A stretch of DNA of 64,000 nucleotides, from positions 310,001 to 374,000 of the forward strand of contig NZ_BMPG01000002.1 of assembly GCF_014647475.1 (NCBI RefSeq), in the 5' to 3' direction. The notes beneath the pieces were generated by a model. It was not told the origin of the DNA. It ran no database searches and saw nothing but the letters and a program-made list of their open reading frames with translations. Positions 56,329 to 64,000 of the stretch are shown piece by piece. A program made the translations under genes and the position numbers. This DNA comes from Halocalculus aciditolerans (GTDB taxonomy: Archaea; Halobacteriota; Halobacteria; Halobacteriales; Halobacteriaceae). Within the stretch, counting starts at the first letter, position 1. The number at the start of each line of letters is the position of its first letter.

Positions 56329-58818
56329 TCACTCGTCCTCCGCCGTCAGTCCCTCCCGTAGCCCGCGAACGATTGCCTCTAAGTCCTCCGAGTCGACGTC
56401 GAGGTCCAGCGAAATCGCGTGTGGCTGCGACGCTGCCGGCTCACCGGCCGACACCGCCGGGCCACCGCCCGACGCCGCCTGCTCGGCCGCCGACTCCGCC
56501 CGCTCCGCCGCAGCCTTCGCCTCCGCCGCCGCCTCCCGCGCCTCCTCCGCTGCGTCCGCGATATCCGAAATCACGCCCTCGGCATCCGCGCCAACTCCCT
56601 CCACACCCGCCTCGGCGACGTCTTCACTGCTCTCCTCACCCTCGGCTTCGCCGGAACCTTCGGTGACTTCCTCCCCGTTCTCCTCGCCGCCTGCTCCGTC
56701 GGCGTCCGCAGCTCCCTCCGCTCCACCGTCTTCATCGCCCGCTTCGCCGGCCTCTTCGGCGGCGTCCTCGTCACCGTCCTCGCCCCCCGCTTCGTCAGCG
56801 TCTTCGGCGGCGCTCTCGCCGTCTTCGCCGGCTTCGCCTCCCGTATTCGATTCGTCGGCCGCCTCTCCCACGCTTTCCTCGTCGGCGGCCGCTTCGTCGT
56901 CACTGCCCGCTTCTTCCGCGCTCTCGGGTCCCCGTCCGCCCTCGTTCCCGGCTGCGTCGTCGTTGCCGACGGAGATGGTGATGCCGGGACCGGCGTCGAT
57001 GTCGATGCGGACCGTGTCGTCGTCTTCGACGAGTTCGACCGCGCTGTCGTCGTCGACCGTTCCGCCGTCGGTTTCGAGGTTCTCGTGGTCGATGTCGACT
57101 CCCAGCGGCGAGTCGCTGCCGAGTTGGAGGTCGTCCGGCAGGTCGATGTCTCGGAGGTCGACGTCGTCGTCGATGTGAATCTCGACGCCGGACTCTTCGT
57201 CGACCGAGAGCTCGACGCCGGAGTCACCGAGCGAGATTTCGACCGCGTCCTCGAAGAGGTCGCGCGCCGCTGTCTCGACCGCATCTTCGACCTCCTCACC
57301 GCCGGCTTCGACCGGCTCGGTGGATTCGCCCCCTGCGGGTTCGGTCCCGCTCGGCTCGACAGCCGACTCGACCGCCTCTGCGGGTTCGGTCCCGACCGAC
57401 TCGATAGCCGACTCGAGTTCCTCCGCGGCGTCACCGGTGCCCGCGGCCGCGTCCTCGGCCGACTCCGCGTCCGTGCTCGTCGCCGGTTCGCTGCTCTCGC
57501 GTGCGGCGGCGACCTCGCGGGCCGCGTCGGCGGCGTCCGCGGCGGCCTCGGCGGCGCGCTCGACGTCCGCGGTCGCTTCGCTCACCAGTGTTTCGGCTGT
57601 CTCGGTGGCCGTCTCCGCTGCAGTCGCTTCGGCGGCTGACGCCGCGACGTCCTCCGCGGCCTCACGTGCGGCGTCGCGCGCGGTGTCTCGGGCGACTCGC
57701 GCGGCGGTCTGTTCGGCGGCCTCCGCCGCCGCCTCTTCCGCCACCGTTCTCGCGGTCTCGCGCGCCGTCCGCGCCGCGACCTCCCGCGCGACTGACGCCG
57801 CCGTCTCCTCGGCGGTGGCTCTCGCGGTCTCCTCGATGGCCTCGGTCTCCACTTCCTCGGCCACCGACCGGGCGGTTTCGGCCGCGTCGACGGCGGTTTC
57901 GGCGGCCTCGTCGAGCTCGTCCGCGGCGTCCCCGACGACGTCCTCGGCGGCCGACTCCGCCCGCTCCGCCGCGGTTTCGGCGGCGACGTTCCGCGCGGTC
58001 TTCGCCGCGGCCTCCTCGGCGGCCTCGCGAGCCGCCTCTCGTGCGGTCTCCCGCGCTGTGGTCTCGGCGACGTTTCGCGCGGCCGCTTCGGCCGTCGATT
58101 CGGCGGTTTCTGCGACTGTCTGCTCCGCGACGTCCTCGATCGTCTCTTCGAGCGTCTCCGCTGCCTCGACCGGCTCGCCGGCCGACGTCTCTTCACCTGT
58201 ATCTTCGACCGCCTCTCGCGCGGTCGCTGCGGCGTCGACCGCTTCGCGTGCGGTTTCACCCGCTCGCTCGACCGCCTCGATGGTGCCGTCCGCCGACCCG
58301 GCCTCGTCGCTCTCGTCGGCGGGGAGGCGGTATCTGTCGTCGGCGTCCCGGTCGAGGAGCCCCGTCCACTCGTAGAGGTCGAGGAGCGTCTCGATGCCGG
58401 GTTCGACGCGGGTGGTTTCGAGGTCCTTCCCGGCGAGGTCCGCGGTCGTCTCGACGAGGTCGACTTCCGGGACGCCGCCGTCCGCGTCGGCGACGGCGTC
58501 GCGCACCTCCTCGGTGAGCGGCCAGTCGGCGAGGAGGGCGCGGGCGTGCTCGCGAGCGCGGTCGTCGTTCCCTTCGAGGAGCGCGCCAGCGAGCTCTCGT
58601 CCGTCCTGCGTGAGTTCGTGCTCCCGGTCGTGGCGTTCGAGCACGCCGAGCGATTCGAGGAAGCGGCTCTGCCGGCCGACGGCGTCGCGGATCCCCGTGA
58701 CCGACTCGACGTCCGACGTGTACTTCGGCTCCGTCGCGGCTCCCGCCTCGGCCCACCCGGCGATGATCTCTCGGAGGGTATCGAAGTCGACGCCCTTCGG
58801 GATGTGGTAGTCGGTCAT
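56329..58818 (-). CDS. Large Ala/Glu-rich coiled-coil protein with tandem winged-helix-like N-terminus
   Basis: An 829-residue protein I do not recognise. Two winged-helix-like segments, about residues 11-80 (ending FLESLGVLER...HELT) and 100-166 (ending LYEWTGLLDRDADDRYRL), open it. Residues about 180-470 are an almost unbroken run of A-R-E/T-A-x-E-A units forming long heptad/hendecad coils. A beta-like acidic segment (about 540-640; ELSVDEESGVEIHID and VRIDIDAGPGITISV) follows. Then come an E/G/D-rich low-complexity stretch and a final helix pair (ISLDLDVDSEDLEAIVRGL). No cysteine, signal or membrane helix is visible. A structural or DNA-organising role is a guess. Confidence 0.8.
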   Translation of the reverse strand: MTDYHIPKGVDFDTLREIIAGWAEAGAATEPKYTSDVESVTGIRDAVGRQSRFLESLGVLERHDREHELTQDGRELAGALLEGNDDRAREHARALLADWPLTEEVRDAVADADGGVPEVDLVETTADLAGKDLETTRVEPGIETLLDLYEWTGLLDRDADDRYRLPADESDEAGSADGTIEAVERAGETAREAVDAAATAREAVEDTGEETSAGEPVEAAETLEETIEDVAEQTVAETAESTAEAAARNVAETTARETAREAAREAAEEAAAKTARNVAAETAAERAESAAEDVVGDAADELDEAAETAVDAAETARSVAEEVETEAIEETARATAEETAASVAREVAARTARETARTVAEEAAAEAAEQTAARVARDTARDAAREAAEDVAASAAEATAAETATETAETLVSEATADVERAAEAAADAADAAREVAAARESSEPATSTDAESAEDAAAGTGDAAEELESAIESVGTEPAEAVESAVEPSGTEPAGGESTEPVEAGGEEVEDAVETAARDLFEDAVEISLGDSGVELSVDEESGVEIHIDDDVDLRDIDLPDDLQLGSDSPLGVDIDHENLETDGGTVDDDSAVELVEDDDTVRIDIDAGPGITISVGNDDAAGNEGGRGPESAEEAGSDDEAAADEESVGEAADESNTGGEAGEDGESAAEDADEAGGEDGDEDAAEEAGEAGDEDGGAEGAADADGAGGEENGEEVTEGSGEAEGEESSEDVAEAGVEGVGADAEGVISDIADAAEEAREAAAEAKAAAERAESAAEQAASGGGPAVSAGEPAASQPHAISLDLDVDSEDLEAIVRGLREGLTAEDE

Positions 58819-58840
58819 AGCTGGGGGTTCCCACGAAGCC

Positions 58841-58850
58841 GCAAAAAATC
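58841..58850 (-). promoter_or_regulatory. TATA box of the coiled-coil gene
   Basis: The minus strand reads GATTTTTTGC, centred 27 bases before ATG 58818, a leaderless arrangement. Confidence 0.6.
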
Positions 58851-58882
58851 CGGCGGCCGGGCGGACGACCGCGGAGCCAAAG

Positions 58883-58889
58883 CTTTATT
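58883..58889 (+). promoter_or_regulatory. TATA box of the HTH-CBS gene
   Basis: CTTTATT is centred 27-28 bases before ATG 58914. The two divergent TATA boxes lie only about 40 bases apart, so the genes share one control region. Confidence 0.6.
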
Positions 58890-58913
58890 CATTACCTGTG
58901 GTTATGAGCGGGT

Positions 58914-59453
58914 ATGTACCTCCCGACGCCGCAGGACCTCCGGGAGCGCCGGACCGAACTCGGCCTGACGCAGGCCGAACTCGCCGACCGCGCCGACGTC
59001 TCACAGCCCCTCATCGCCCGCATCGAGGGCGGCGACGTCGACCCGCGACTCTCCACGCTCCGCCGCATCGTCGAAGCGCTCGACGAAGCCGAAGGCGACG
59101 TCGTGCGCGCCCGCAGCCTCATGCACGAGGACCTCGTCACCGTCTCCCCCGACGACGCCGTCCGCGACGCCGTCGACCGCATGCAGGACGCCGGCTTCAG
59201 CCAGCTCCCCGTCCTCACGAACGGCGTCCCCGTCGGCTCCATCTCGGAGAGCGACGTCGTCCACGCCGGCGACGACGCCGGCAGCCTCGCCGTCCGCGAC
59301 GTCATGAGCGAGTCCTTCCCGACCGTCTCCCCCGACGCGACGCTCGAAGAGGTGTCGAGCCTCCTCGACCACTACAAGGCCGTCATGGTCACCGAGGACG
59401 GCGAAACGGTCGGCATCATCACGCAGGCCGACGTCGCCGCGCGCGTCTCCTAA
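58914..59453 (+). CDS. HTH-XRE and tandem CBS-domain regulator
   Basis: A 179-residue protein. The Xre-type helix-turn-helix is LRERRTELGLTQAELADRAD followed by VSQPLIARIEGGDVDPRLST (about residues 8-50). Two CBS domains follow: one around LMHEDLVTVSPDDAVRDAVD and the other around VMSESFPTVSPDATLEEVSS. CBS pairs bind adenine nucleotides, so it may sense energy state and regulate the divergent coiled-coil gene or others. The stop is followed directly by the TVP38-like gene (TAA then ATG), so they are likely co-transcribed. Confidence 0.92.
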   Translation: MYLPTPQDLRERRTELGLTQAELADRADVSQPLIARIEGGDVDPRLSTLRRIVEALDEAEGDVVRARSLMHEDLVTVSPDDAVRDAVDRMQDAGFSQLPVLTNGVPVGSISESDVVHAGDDAGSLAVRDVMSESFPTVSPDATLEEVSSLLDHYKAVMVTEDGETVGIITQADVAARVS

Positions 59454-60143
59454 ATGCCTCGCCCCCGCCGGCTGTTCCGCACGCACGACACCAAGCGGAG
59501 CGCGCTCGTCGCCGCGCTCGCGCTCGCCGCCACCGGCCTCCTCCTCGCGTTTCTCGTGACTCGCGTCGACGTGCTCGCGACGCCCGCCGCCGTCGAGCGA
59601 TTCGTCCGCGGCTTCGGCGTGCTCGCCCCGCTCGCGTTCGTCCTCCTGCAGGCCGTGCAGGTCGTCGCCGCGCCCATCCCCGGGCAGGTGCTCGCCTTCG
59701 TCGCCGGCTACCTCTTCGGCCCCGTCTGGGGCACCGTCTACGGCGTCACGGGCGCGACCATCGGAAGCTACGTCGCGTTCTCGCTCGCCCGGCGCTTCGG
59801 CCGCCCGTACGTCGAACGCGTCCTCCACGACGACGCCCTCGGCTGGCTCGACGCCTTCTCACACGACCACGGCCTCCTCGCGCTCTTCTGCGTCTTCCTC
59901 ATTCCCGGCCTCCCCGACGACGTCGTCTGTTTCGTCGCCGGCCTCACCGACCTCGACGTGAAGAAGATGACCGCCGTCGCCGCGCTCGGCCGAACGCCCG
60001 GCTTCTTCGCCGCGGCGTACGCCGGGTCGAACGCCGCACACGGCCGCTACGACACCGCGCTCGTCGTGCTCGCCGCGCTCGCCGCCGTCGCGCTCGGCGC
60101 GTGGATCTACCGCGAACGCATCCGGGACGCGCTCACCGCTTAG
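59454..60143 (+). CDS. TVP38/TMEM64 (VTT-domain) membrane protein
   Basis: A 229-residue protein with five to six hydrophobic segments. The VTT-domain signature is GQVLAFVAGYLFGPVWGTVYG followed by GATIGSYVAFSLARRFGR, and the later FLIPGLPDDVVCFVAGLT is also typical. Family members relate to DedA and to lipid scramblases, but function in archaea is untested. The gene directly follows the HTH-CBS stop. Its final four bases overlap the convergent end of purM. Confidence 0.88.
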   Translation: MPRPRRLFRTHDTKRSALVAALALAATGLLLAFLVTRVDVLATPAAVERFVRGFGVLAPLAFVLLQAVQVVAAPIPGQVLAFVAGYLFGPVWGTVYGVTGATIGSYVAFSLARRFGRPYVERVLHDDALGWLDAFSHDHGLLALFCVFLIPGLPDDVVCFVAGLTDLDVKKMTAVAALGRTPGFFAAAYAGSNAAHGRYDTALVVLAALAAVALGAWIYRERIRDALTA

Positions 60144-61123
60144 TCGAGCGTCAGCCCGCGCACCGCGACGTCCGAGCCCGCCTCGACCGCGCCGATGACC
60201 TGTCCGTCGGTGGCGTCGCAGAGCGCCTCGGCGGCGTCCGCGTCCGGAATCGCCGCGACGAAGCCCGTCCCCATGTTGAACGTCCGGTGCATCTCCTCGT
60301 CGGAGACGTTCCCCCGCTCCTGGACGAACGCGAAGACGTCCTGCGCGGGGAGCGGGTCCGTCACTGAATAGCGGTGGTCGCCCATCCGGGAGAGGTTCGT
60401 CCAGCCGCCGCCGGTGACGTGCGCGGCCGCGTTCGCGCCGGCCTCGCGGAGCGGGTCGAGGAGATAGGTGTAGATGCGCGTCGGTTCGAGGAGCGCCTCG
60501 CCCACGGTCTCGTAGCCGTCGTAGGGGTACGGGTCGTCGTAGTCGCCGTCGCGCGTGGCGGCCTTCCGGGCGAGCGTGAGGCCGTTCGAGTGAACCCCCG
60601 AAGAGGGGAAACCGACGAGGACGTCGCCGGGTTCCGCGTCGTTCTCGAAGACGTCGCCTTTCGCGGCGAGGCCGGCGACGGTGCCGGCGAGGTCGAACCC
60701 TTTGACGACTTCGGGCATCACCGCCGTTTCGCCGCCGACGAGCACGACGCCGGCTTCCTCGGCGGCGGCGGCGAGGCCGTCGCCGATCTGCGCCATCACG
60801 GCCTCGTCGGGGTCGTCGATGGCGAGGTAGTCGACGAACGCGACCGGGTCGACGCCGGCGGCGACGAGGTCGTTGACGTTCATCGCCATGCAGTCGATTC
60901 CCACTGTACTGTACTCCCCCACGGCGTCGGCGACGAGGAGTTTCGTGCCGACGCCGTCGGTGGCGAGGGCGAGGTAGCGGTCGCCGACGTCGAGCAGGCC
61001 GGCGTAGGCGGTGTCGTCGTCGAGTCCCTTCGTCGCGCCGACGAGCGCGGCGGTCGCGGCCTCGCTCGCCTCGATGTCGACGCCCGCGTCGGCGTACGTC
61101 AGCGACTCGTCGTCCTCAGACAT
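60140..61123 (-). CDS. purM: Phosphoribosylformylglycinamidine cyclo-ligase
   Basis: A 327-residue AIR synthetase. Key segments are LTYADAGVDIEA at the N-terminus, ATDGVGTKLLVAD (ATP binding), GIDCMAMNVNDLVAAGVDP, LVGGETAVMP and PSSGVHSNGLTLAR. HVTGGGWTNLSRM and NMGTGFVAAIPD close the fold. It makes AIR from FGAM in purine synthesis. The ATG at 61123 fits a TATA box 27 bases upstream. It converges on the TVP38-like gene with a four-base overlap. Confidence 0.96.
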   Translation of the reverse strand: MSEDDESLTYADAGVDIEASEAATAALVGATKGLDDDTAYAGLLDVGDRYLALATDGVGTKLLVADAVGEYSTVGIDCMAMNVNDLVAAGVDPVAFVDYLAIDDPDEAVMAQIGDGLAAAAEEAGVVLVGGETAVMPEVVKGFDLAGTVAGLAAKGDVFENDAEPGDVLVGFPSSGVHSNGLTLARKAATRDGDYDDPYPYDGYETVGEALLEPTRIYTYLLDPLREAGANAAAHVTGGGWTNLSRMGDHRYSVTDPLPAQDVFAFVQERGNVSDEEMHRTFNMGTGFVAAIPDADAAEALCDATDGQVIGAVEAGSDVAVRGLTLD

Positions 61124-61145
61124 ACACGACTGTGCGTATCTCACT

Positions 61146-61153
61146 CTCTAAAC
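61146..61153 (-). promoter_or_regulatory. TATA box of purM
   Basis: The minus strand reads GTTTAGAG, centred 27 bases before ATG 61123, a leaderless arrangement. Confidence 0.5.
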
Positions 61154-61225
61154 GTCTTCGATATGTGCAGGGTCGTTGGGTTCGGATGGGCGAACGCCTT
61201 TGCCCGCGGCGACGGGAGAGAGAGT

Positions 61226-61996
61226 GTGACGCTCGATTCGTTCGACCTCGACGGCGCAGTGGTAGTGGTGACGGGCGGGACGCGCGGCATCGGCCGCGCG
61301 ATAAGCGAGGGGTTCGCGGACGCGAACGCGGCGGCCGTCGTCCCGACCTCGCGGACCGAGACGGACGTGGAAGCGGCCGCCGACGCCGTCCGCGAGCGCG
61401 GCGCGGACTCGCTCGTCGCGCCGCTCGACGTGACCGACGACGACGCCGTGGACGACGCCTTCGCGCGCGTCGAAGCCGAGTTCGGCGGCGTCGACGTCCT
61501 CGTGAACAACGCCGGCATCAACGCCGAGGGCGCGCTCGGCACGCCCGAACGGGTCGAGATGGACGCCTACGATCAAGTGACGGACGTGAACCTCCGCGCG
61601 GCCTTCCGCTGCACGCAGGCGGCCGCGTCCTCACTGCGCGAGCGCGGCGGGAGCGTCGTGAACGTCGCGAGCGTCGGCGGCCTCGTCGGCCTCCCGCGCC
61701 AGCACCCCTACGTCGCCTCGAAGCACGGGCTCGTCGGCATCACGAAGTCGATGGCGCTCGACTGGGCCCCCGACGTCCGCGTGAACGCGCTCGCGCCCGG
61801 CTACGTCGCCACCGACCTCACCGCGGACCTCCAGGAGAACGAGGAGCTGCGGGCGTCCATCGAGCGACGCACGCCCCTCGACCGGTTCGCGGAGCCGGAG
61901 GAAATCGCGGGGCCGGCGGTCTTCCTCGCGAGCGACGCGGCGAGCTACCTCACGGGTGAGTGTCTCGCCGCCGACGGCGGCTGGACCGCTCGCTGA
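61226..61996 (+). CDS. SDR family oxidoreductase, FabG-like
   Basis: A 256-residue short-chain dehydrogenase. It has the cofactor loop VVTGGTRGIGRAI, NNAG motif LVNNAGINAEG, catalytic Ser in VNVASVGGL and YVASK with Tyr and Lys, and ends LTGECLAADGGWTAR. The pattern is that of 3-oxoacyl-ACP reductase-like enzymes, often used for 3-hydroxyacyl or alcohol substrates in archaea. GTG 61226 is the likely start; an upstream ATG at 61164 gives an extension without similarity. The stop TGA shares its last base with the ATG of the MFS gene, so they are coupled. Confidence 0.85.
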   Translation: MTLDSFDLDGAVVVVTGGTRGIGRAISEGFADANAAAVVPTSRTETDVEAAADAVRERGADSLVAPLDVTDDDAVDDAFARVEAEFGGVDVLVNNAGINAEGALGTPERVEMDAYDQVTDVNLRAAFRCTQAAASSLRERGGSVVNVASVGGLVGLPRQHPYVASKHGLVGITKSMALDWAPDVRVNALAPGYVATDLTADLQENEELRASIERRTPLDRFAEPEEIAGPAVFLASDAASYLTGECLAADGGWTAR

Positions 61997-63189
61997 TGAG
62001 CGCGCGCGAGGACGCCGGCCTCGACCCCTGGCTCACGCTCGCCGGCATCTGGGTGCTCTCCTTCGTCGTCAACGCCTACCTCATCGTCCCGTCGAGCGTC
62101 CTCCCGCTCATCATGGCCGACACCGGCGTCGACCACGCCACCGCCGCCTGGGTTATTAGCGGTGCCTTCCTCTCCTGGTCGCTCACCAACCTCGGCGTCG
62201 GCGTCGGCATCGACCGCTACGGCGACTACACCGTGTGCGCGGTCGGCACGCTCGTCGTCGCCGTCGCCGGCGTCTGGGGCTATTACGCCGGCGTCGACGG
62301 GGCCTTCGGCTCCCTCGTCGCCTCCCGCGTCGTCGCCGGCGTCGCCATCGGCGGCATCTGGACCGCCGGCTCGAACCTCGTCGGCCGCACGTTCCACTCG
62401 AGCCGGGCCGGCACCGCCCTCGGCCTCTTCACGACGAGCGCCCCCGCCGGCCTCGCCGTCGGCCAGCTCTTCGGCCCGCGCGTCGCCGACGCCGCCGGCT
62501 GGCCCGTCGCCATTGGGCTCTTCGGTGTCGCCGCCCTCGGCGGCTTCGCGCTCTTCGCGCTCGCCCACGGCCGCACCGACCCCGTCGACGCCCCCGCCGC
62601 GACCTCCGCGTTTCGTAATGTTCGCGCCGCCCTCTCCGAGCCCGCCGTCCGCTACGGCTGCGCCTTCGGCTTCGCCGCCTACTCGCTCTTCCTCATCTTC
62701 AACTCCTGGCTCCCCACCTACCTCTCCCAGGACCTCGGCGTCTCCCTCGCCGCCGGCGGCGTCGTCGTCGCCGTCTTCCCCGCGATGGGCGTCGTCTCCC
62801 GCGCGGCCGGCGGCGTCGTCTCCGACCGCTACCTCGGCCAGCGCCGCCTCCCCATCGTCGTCACGTCCTTCCTCGTCACGCTCCCCGTCGTCGCCGTCGT
62901 CGCGTTCGTCACCGACGTCACCGTCCTCCTCGCCGCGCTCGTCGTCGCCGGGTTCGCCGTCCAGCTCTCCATCGGCATCCTCTACAGCTACGTCCGGGAG
63001 GCCGTCGACGAGACCATCGCCGGCACCGCGCTCAGCCTCCTCGGTGCCGCCTCCATCTTCGGCGCGTTCTCCGCGCCCATCGCCGCCGGCTCCCTCATCG
63101 AGGGCTCCGGCTACGTCGCCGCCTTCGGCTACGCCGCCGCGCTCGCCGCGGTCGGCCTCGCGCTCACCTGGCTCGCCCCGGCGAACTAA
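61996..63189 (+). CDS. MFS transporter, 12 TM helices
   Basis: A 397-residue permease. The first half has MFS loop 2-3 GVGVGIDRYGDYTVC and GVAIGGIWTAGSNLVGR, the second half has GGVVSDRYLGQRRLP. Twelve hydrophobic helices are visible. Its start overlaps the SDR stop by one base, so the SDR and transporter may handle the same organic acid or alcohol. The family position resembles nitrate/nitrite or aromatic-acid carriers but the substrate cannot be set. It is unrelated to the MFS gene at 11930. Confidence 0.87.
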   Translation: MSAREDAGLDPWLTLAGIWVLSFVVNAYLIVPSSVLPLIMADTGVDHATAAWVISGAFLSWSLTNLGVGVGIDRYGDYTVCAVGTLVVAVAGVWGYYAGVDGAFGSLVASRVVAGVAIGGIWTAGSNLVGRTFHSSRAGTALGLFTTSAPAGLAVGQLFGPRVADAAGWPVAIGLFGVAALGGFALFALAHGRTDPVDAPAATSAFRNVRAALSEPAVRYGCAFGFAAYSLFLIFNSWLPTYLSQDLGVSLAAGGVVVAVFPAMGVVSRAAGGVVSDRYLGQRRLPIVVTSFLVTLPVVAVVAFVTDVTVLLAALVVAGFAVQLSIGILYSYVREAVDETIAGTALSLLGAASIFGAFSAPIAAGSLIEGSGYVAAFGYAAALAAVGLALTWLAPAN

Positions 63190-63219
63190 CCCGCTAGCCG
63201 CGTCCGCCGTGAATCGCGT

Positions 63220-63816
63220 TCAGAAGAAGAGGACGTAGACGGCGAGGCCGACGCAGGGGACGGCGGTGGCGGCCCAGACCGCGGTGCTCCACGCGCGGAC
63301 TTTCCGGCCGTCGAGCGGGCCGTAGGGGAGCATGTTGAAGCCGGCGAGCAGGAGGTTGATCGTCACGCCGTAGCCGGCGACGGCGGCGACGACGCCGCCG
63401 GCGAGGGAGAGGGCGTAGAAGCCCCCGGCGAGGACGAGGTTAGTGACGGGGCCGGCGAGCGCGATGAGGCCGCCCTGGCGGTCGGTGAGGCGGCCGCGGT
63501 GGTGGACCGCGCCGGGGGCGGCGAAGAGGAAGCCGGCGAGGCCGCTCGCCACGGCGAGGAGGAGCATGCCGTAGTCCGCGCGGAACTCCGCGTACTGGCC
63601 GTAGTGGACGGCGACGACCTTGTGCGCGAGTTCGTGGAGGAGGAAGCCGACGCCCGCGGTGAGCATCGTGACCGCGAGGAGCCGGTAGAACCCCGGAACG
63701 GTGAACACGGTCACGAGCTCCGTCGGGTCGAGGCGGAGCTGGAGGAAGGCGAAGGCGACGCCGAGCGCCACCCAGGCGACGAGGAGGTCGCGGAGCTCGG
63801 TCCGGGTGACGTTCAT
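63220..63816 (-). CDS. M50 family (site-2 protease-like) membrane metallopeptidase
   Basis: A 198-residue intramembrane protein. The zinc motif HELAHKVVAVHYG lies in a membrane segment near residue 60, and the second signature NMLPYGPLDGRKV carries the metal-binding Asp near residue 165. AGFLFAAPGAVHHRGRL lies between them. It is shorter than bacterial RseP, with no PDZ domain. It may cut a membrane-anchored regulator. ATG 63816 overlaps the stop of the upstream gene (ATGA). Confidence 0.87.
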   Translation of the reverse strand: MNVTRTELRDLLVAWVALGVAFAFLQLRLDPTELVTVFTVPGFYRLLAVTMLTAGVGFLLHELAHKVVAVHYGQYAEFRADYGMLLLAVASGLAGFLFAAPGAVHHRGRLTDRQGGLIALAGPVTNLVLAGGFYALSLAGGVVAAVAGYGVTINLLLAGFNMLPYGPLDGRKVRAWSTAVWAATAVPCVGLAVYVLFF

Positions 63817-64000
63817 GCGAGGCTCGTCAGGAGGTCGATGCTGTTCTGGATGCCGGCGCGCATCGCGGCGGTGACGGCGTCGACGGAGTCGAACCCGGAG
63901 ACGAAGGGGAGGACGACGAAGGGGAAGAGGATGCTCGCGACGAAGCTCCCGAGGTTCGTGACGGCGACGATGGCGATGAGCTTGAAGAGCGGGACGTCGA
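63813..64000 (-). CDS. Membrane protein, C-terminal fragment (cut by window edge)
   Basis: An open frame enters from the right edge and ends with the stop at 63813-63815. The visible 61 residues include a hydrophobic stretch LIAIVAVTNLGSFVASILFP, then FVVLPFVSGFDSVDAVTAAM and the end IDLLTSLA. This suggests a polytopic membrane protein. Its stop overlaps the M50 peptidase ATG, so the two are translationally coupled. I cannot assign a family from this piece. Confidence 0.6.
   Translation of the reverse strand, partial: DVPLFKLIAIVAVTNLGSFVASILFPFVVLPFVSGFDSVDAVTAAMRAGIQNSIDLLTSLA

Noticed and set aside
57320-58375. A Ser/Ala-rich 351-residue ORF on the plus strand opposite the coiled-coil gene
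   Set aside because: It mirrors the Ala/Glu coil in another frame; the minus-strand ORF has the promoter, an N-terminal domain and an acidic composition typical of the organism.

Overview
The window is chromosomal DNA from a halophilic archaeon of the class Halobacteria. GC content is very high, the proteins are strongly acidic, and Tat/lipobox signal peptides are common. Many genes look leaderless, with an A/T-rich TATA-like box about 26-27 bases before the start codon. Gyrase and topoisomerase VI sit side by side, and archaeal markers are present (proteasome beta subunit, PilB/PilC, ATP-dependent DNA ligase). I cannot name the genus from sequence alone.

Layout, left to right. 1-3.8 kb: tail of a kynureninase gene, a PAS-PAS sensor kinase, a galactonate-dehydratase-like enolase-superfamily gene and a transglutaminase-like lipoprotein. 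3.9-11.5 kb: a four-gene overlapping operon prkA1-prkA2-yeaH(DUF444)-spoVR, with a possible 18-codon leader ORF ending on the prkA1 start codon. 11.5-15.1 kb: a small hypothetical gene, an MFS transporter and a 7TM sensor kinase. 15.1-16.1 kb: tRNA-Gly(TCC) followed by repeated fragments of its own 3' end, then a Trm9-like methyltransferase. 16.3-22.9 kb: a complete dipeptide/oligopeptide ABC importer (dppA-B-C-D-F order). 22.9-26.6 kb: a PilB-PilC pair without adjacent pilins.

26.7-35.4 kb: a nucleoside region. A phosphohexomutase-family enzyme with an unusual sugar loop precedes a BMP-type lipoprotein, an RbsA-like double ATPase and two permeases. Cytidine deaminase, a divergent DMT exporter and uridine phosphorylase follow. 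Together they could import nucleosides, deaminate cytidine, phosphorolyse uridine and isomerise the resulting pentose-1-phosphate. 35.4-38.8 kb: a repeat-rich spacer, an NDH-2-like oxidoreductase, an Rrf2-like regulator and a divergent arginase. 38.8-47.1 kb: gyrB-gyrA and top6B-top6A in divergent pairs.

47.1-55.5 kb: a spacer with five hairpins, a frameshifted PhzF gene, and a minus-strand series (ligase, MazG, HAD phosphatase, metallo-beta-lactamase-fold protein, lipoprotein). A divergent GCS2-like ligase, the proteasome beta subunit and an unlisted 55-residue membrane protein follow. 55.5-64 kb: a spacer with a 41-bp direct repeat, UPF0212, an 829-residue Ala/Glu-rich coiled-coil protein with two N-terminal winged-helix-like segments, and a leaderless HTH-CBS regulator. 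Then come a TVP38-family membrane protein, purM, an SDR-MFS pair and an M50 peptidase coupled to a gene cut by the window edge.

Most of the window is ordinary haloarchaeal housekeeping. The best leads are the Ala-rich coiled-coil protein, the leader ORF of the prkA operon, the phosphomutase next to the nucleoside system, the insertion in DppF, and the tRNA-derived repeats beside a Trm9-like gene. I found no CRISPR array, IS element, phage or recognisable defence system.
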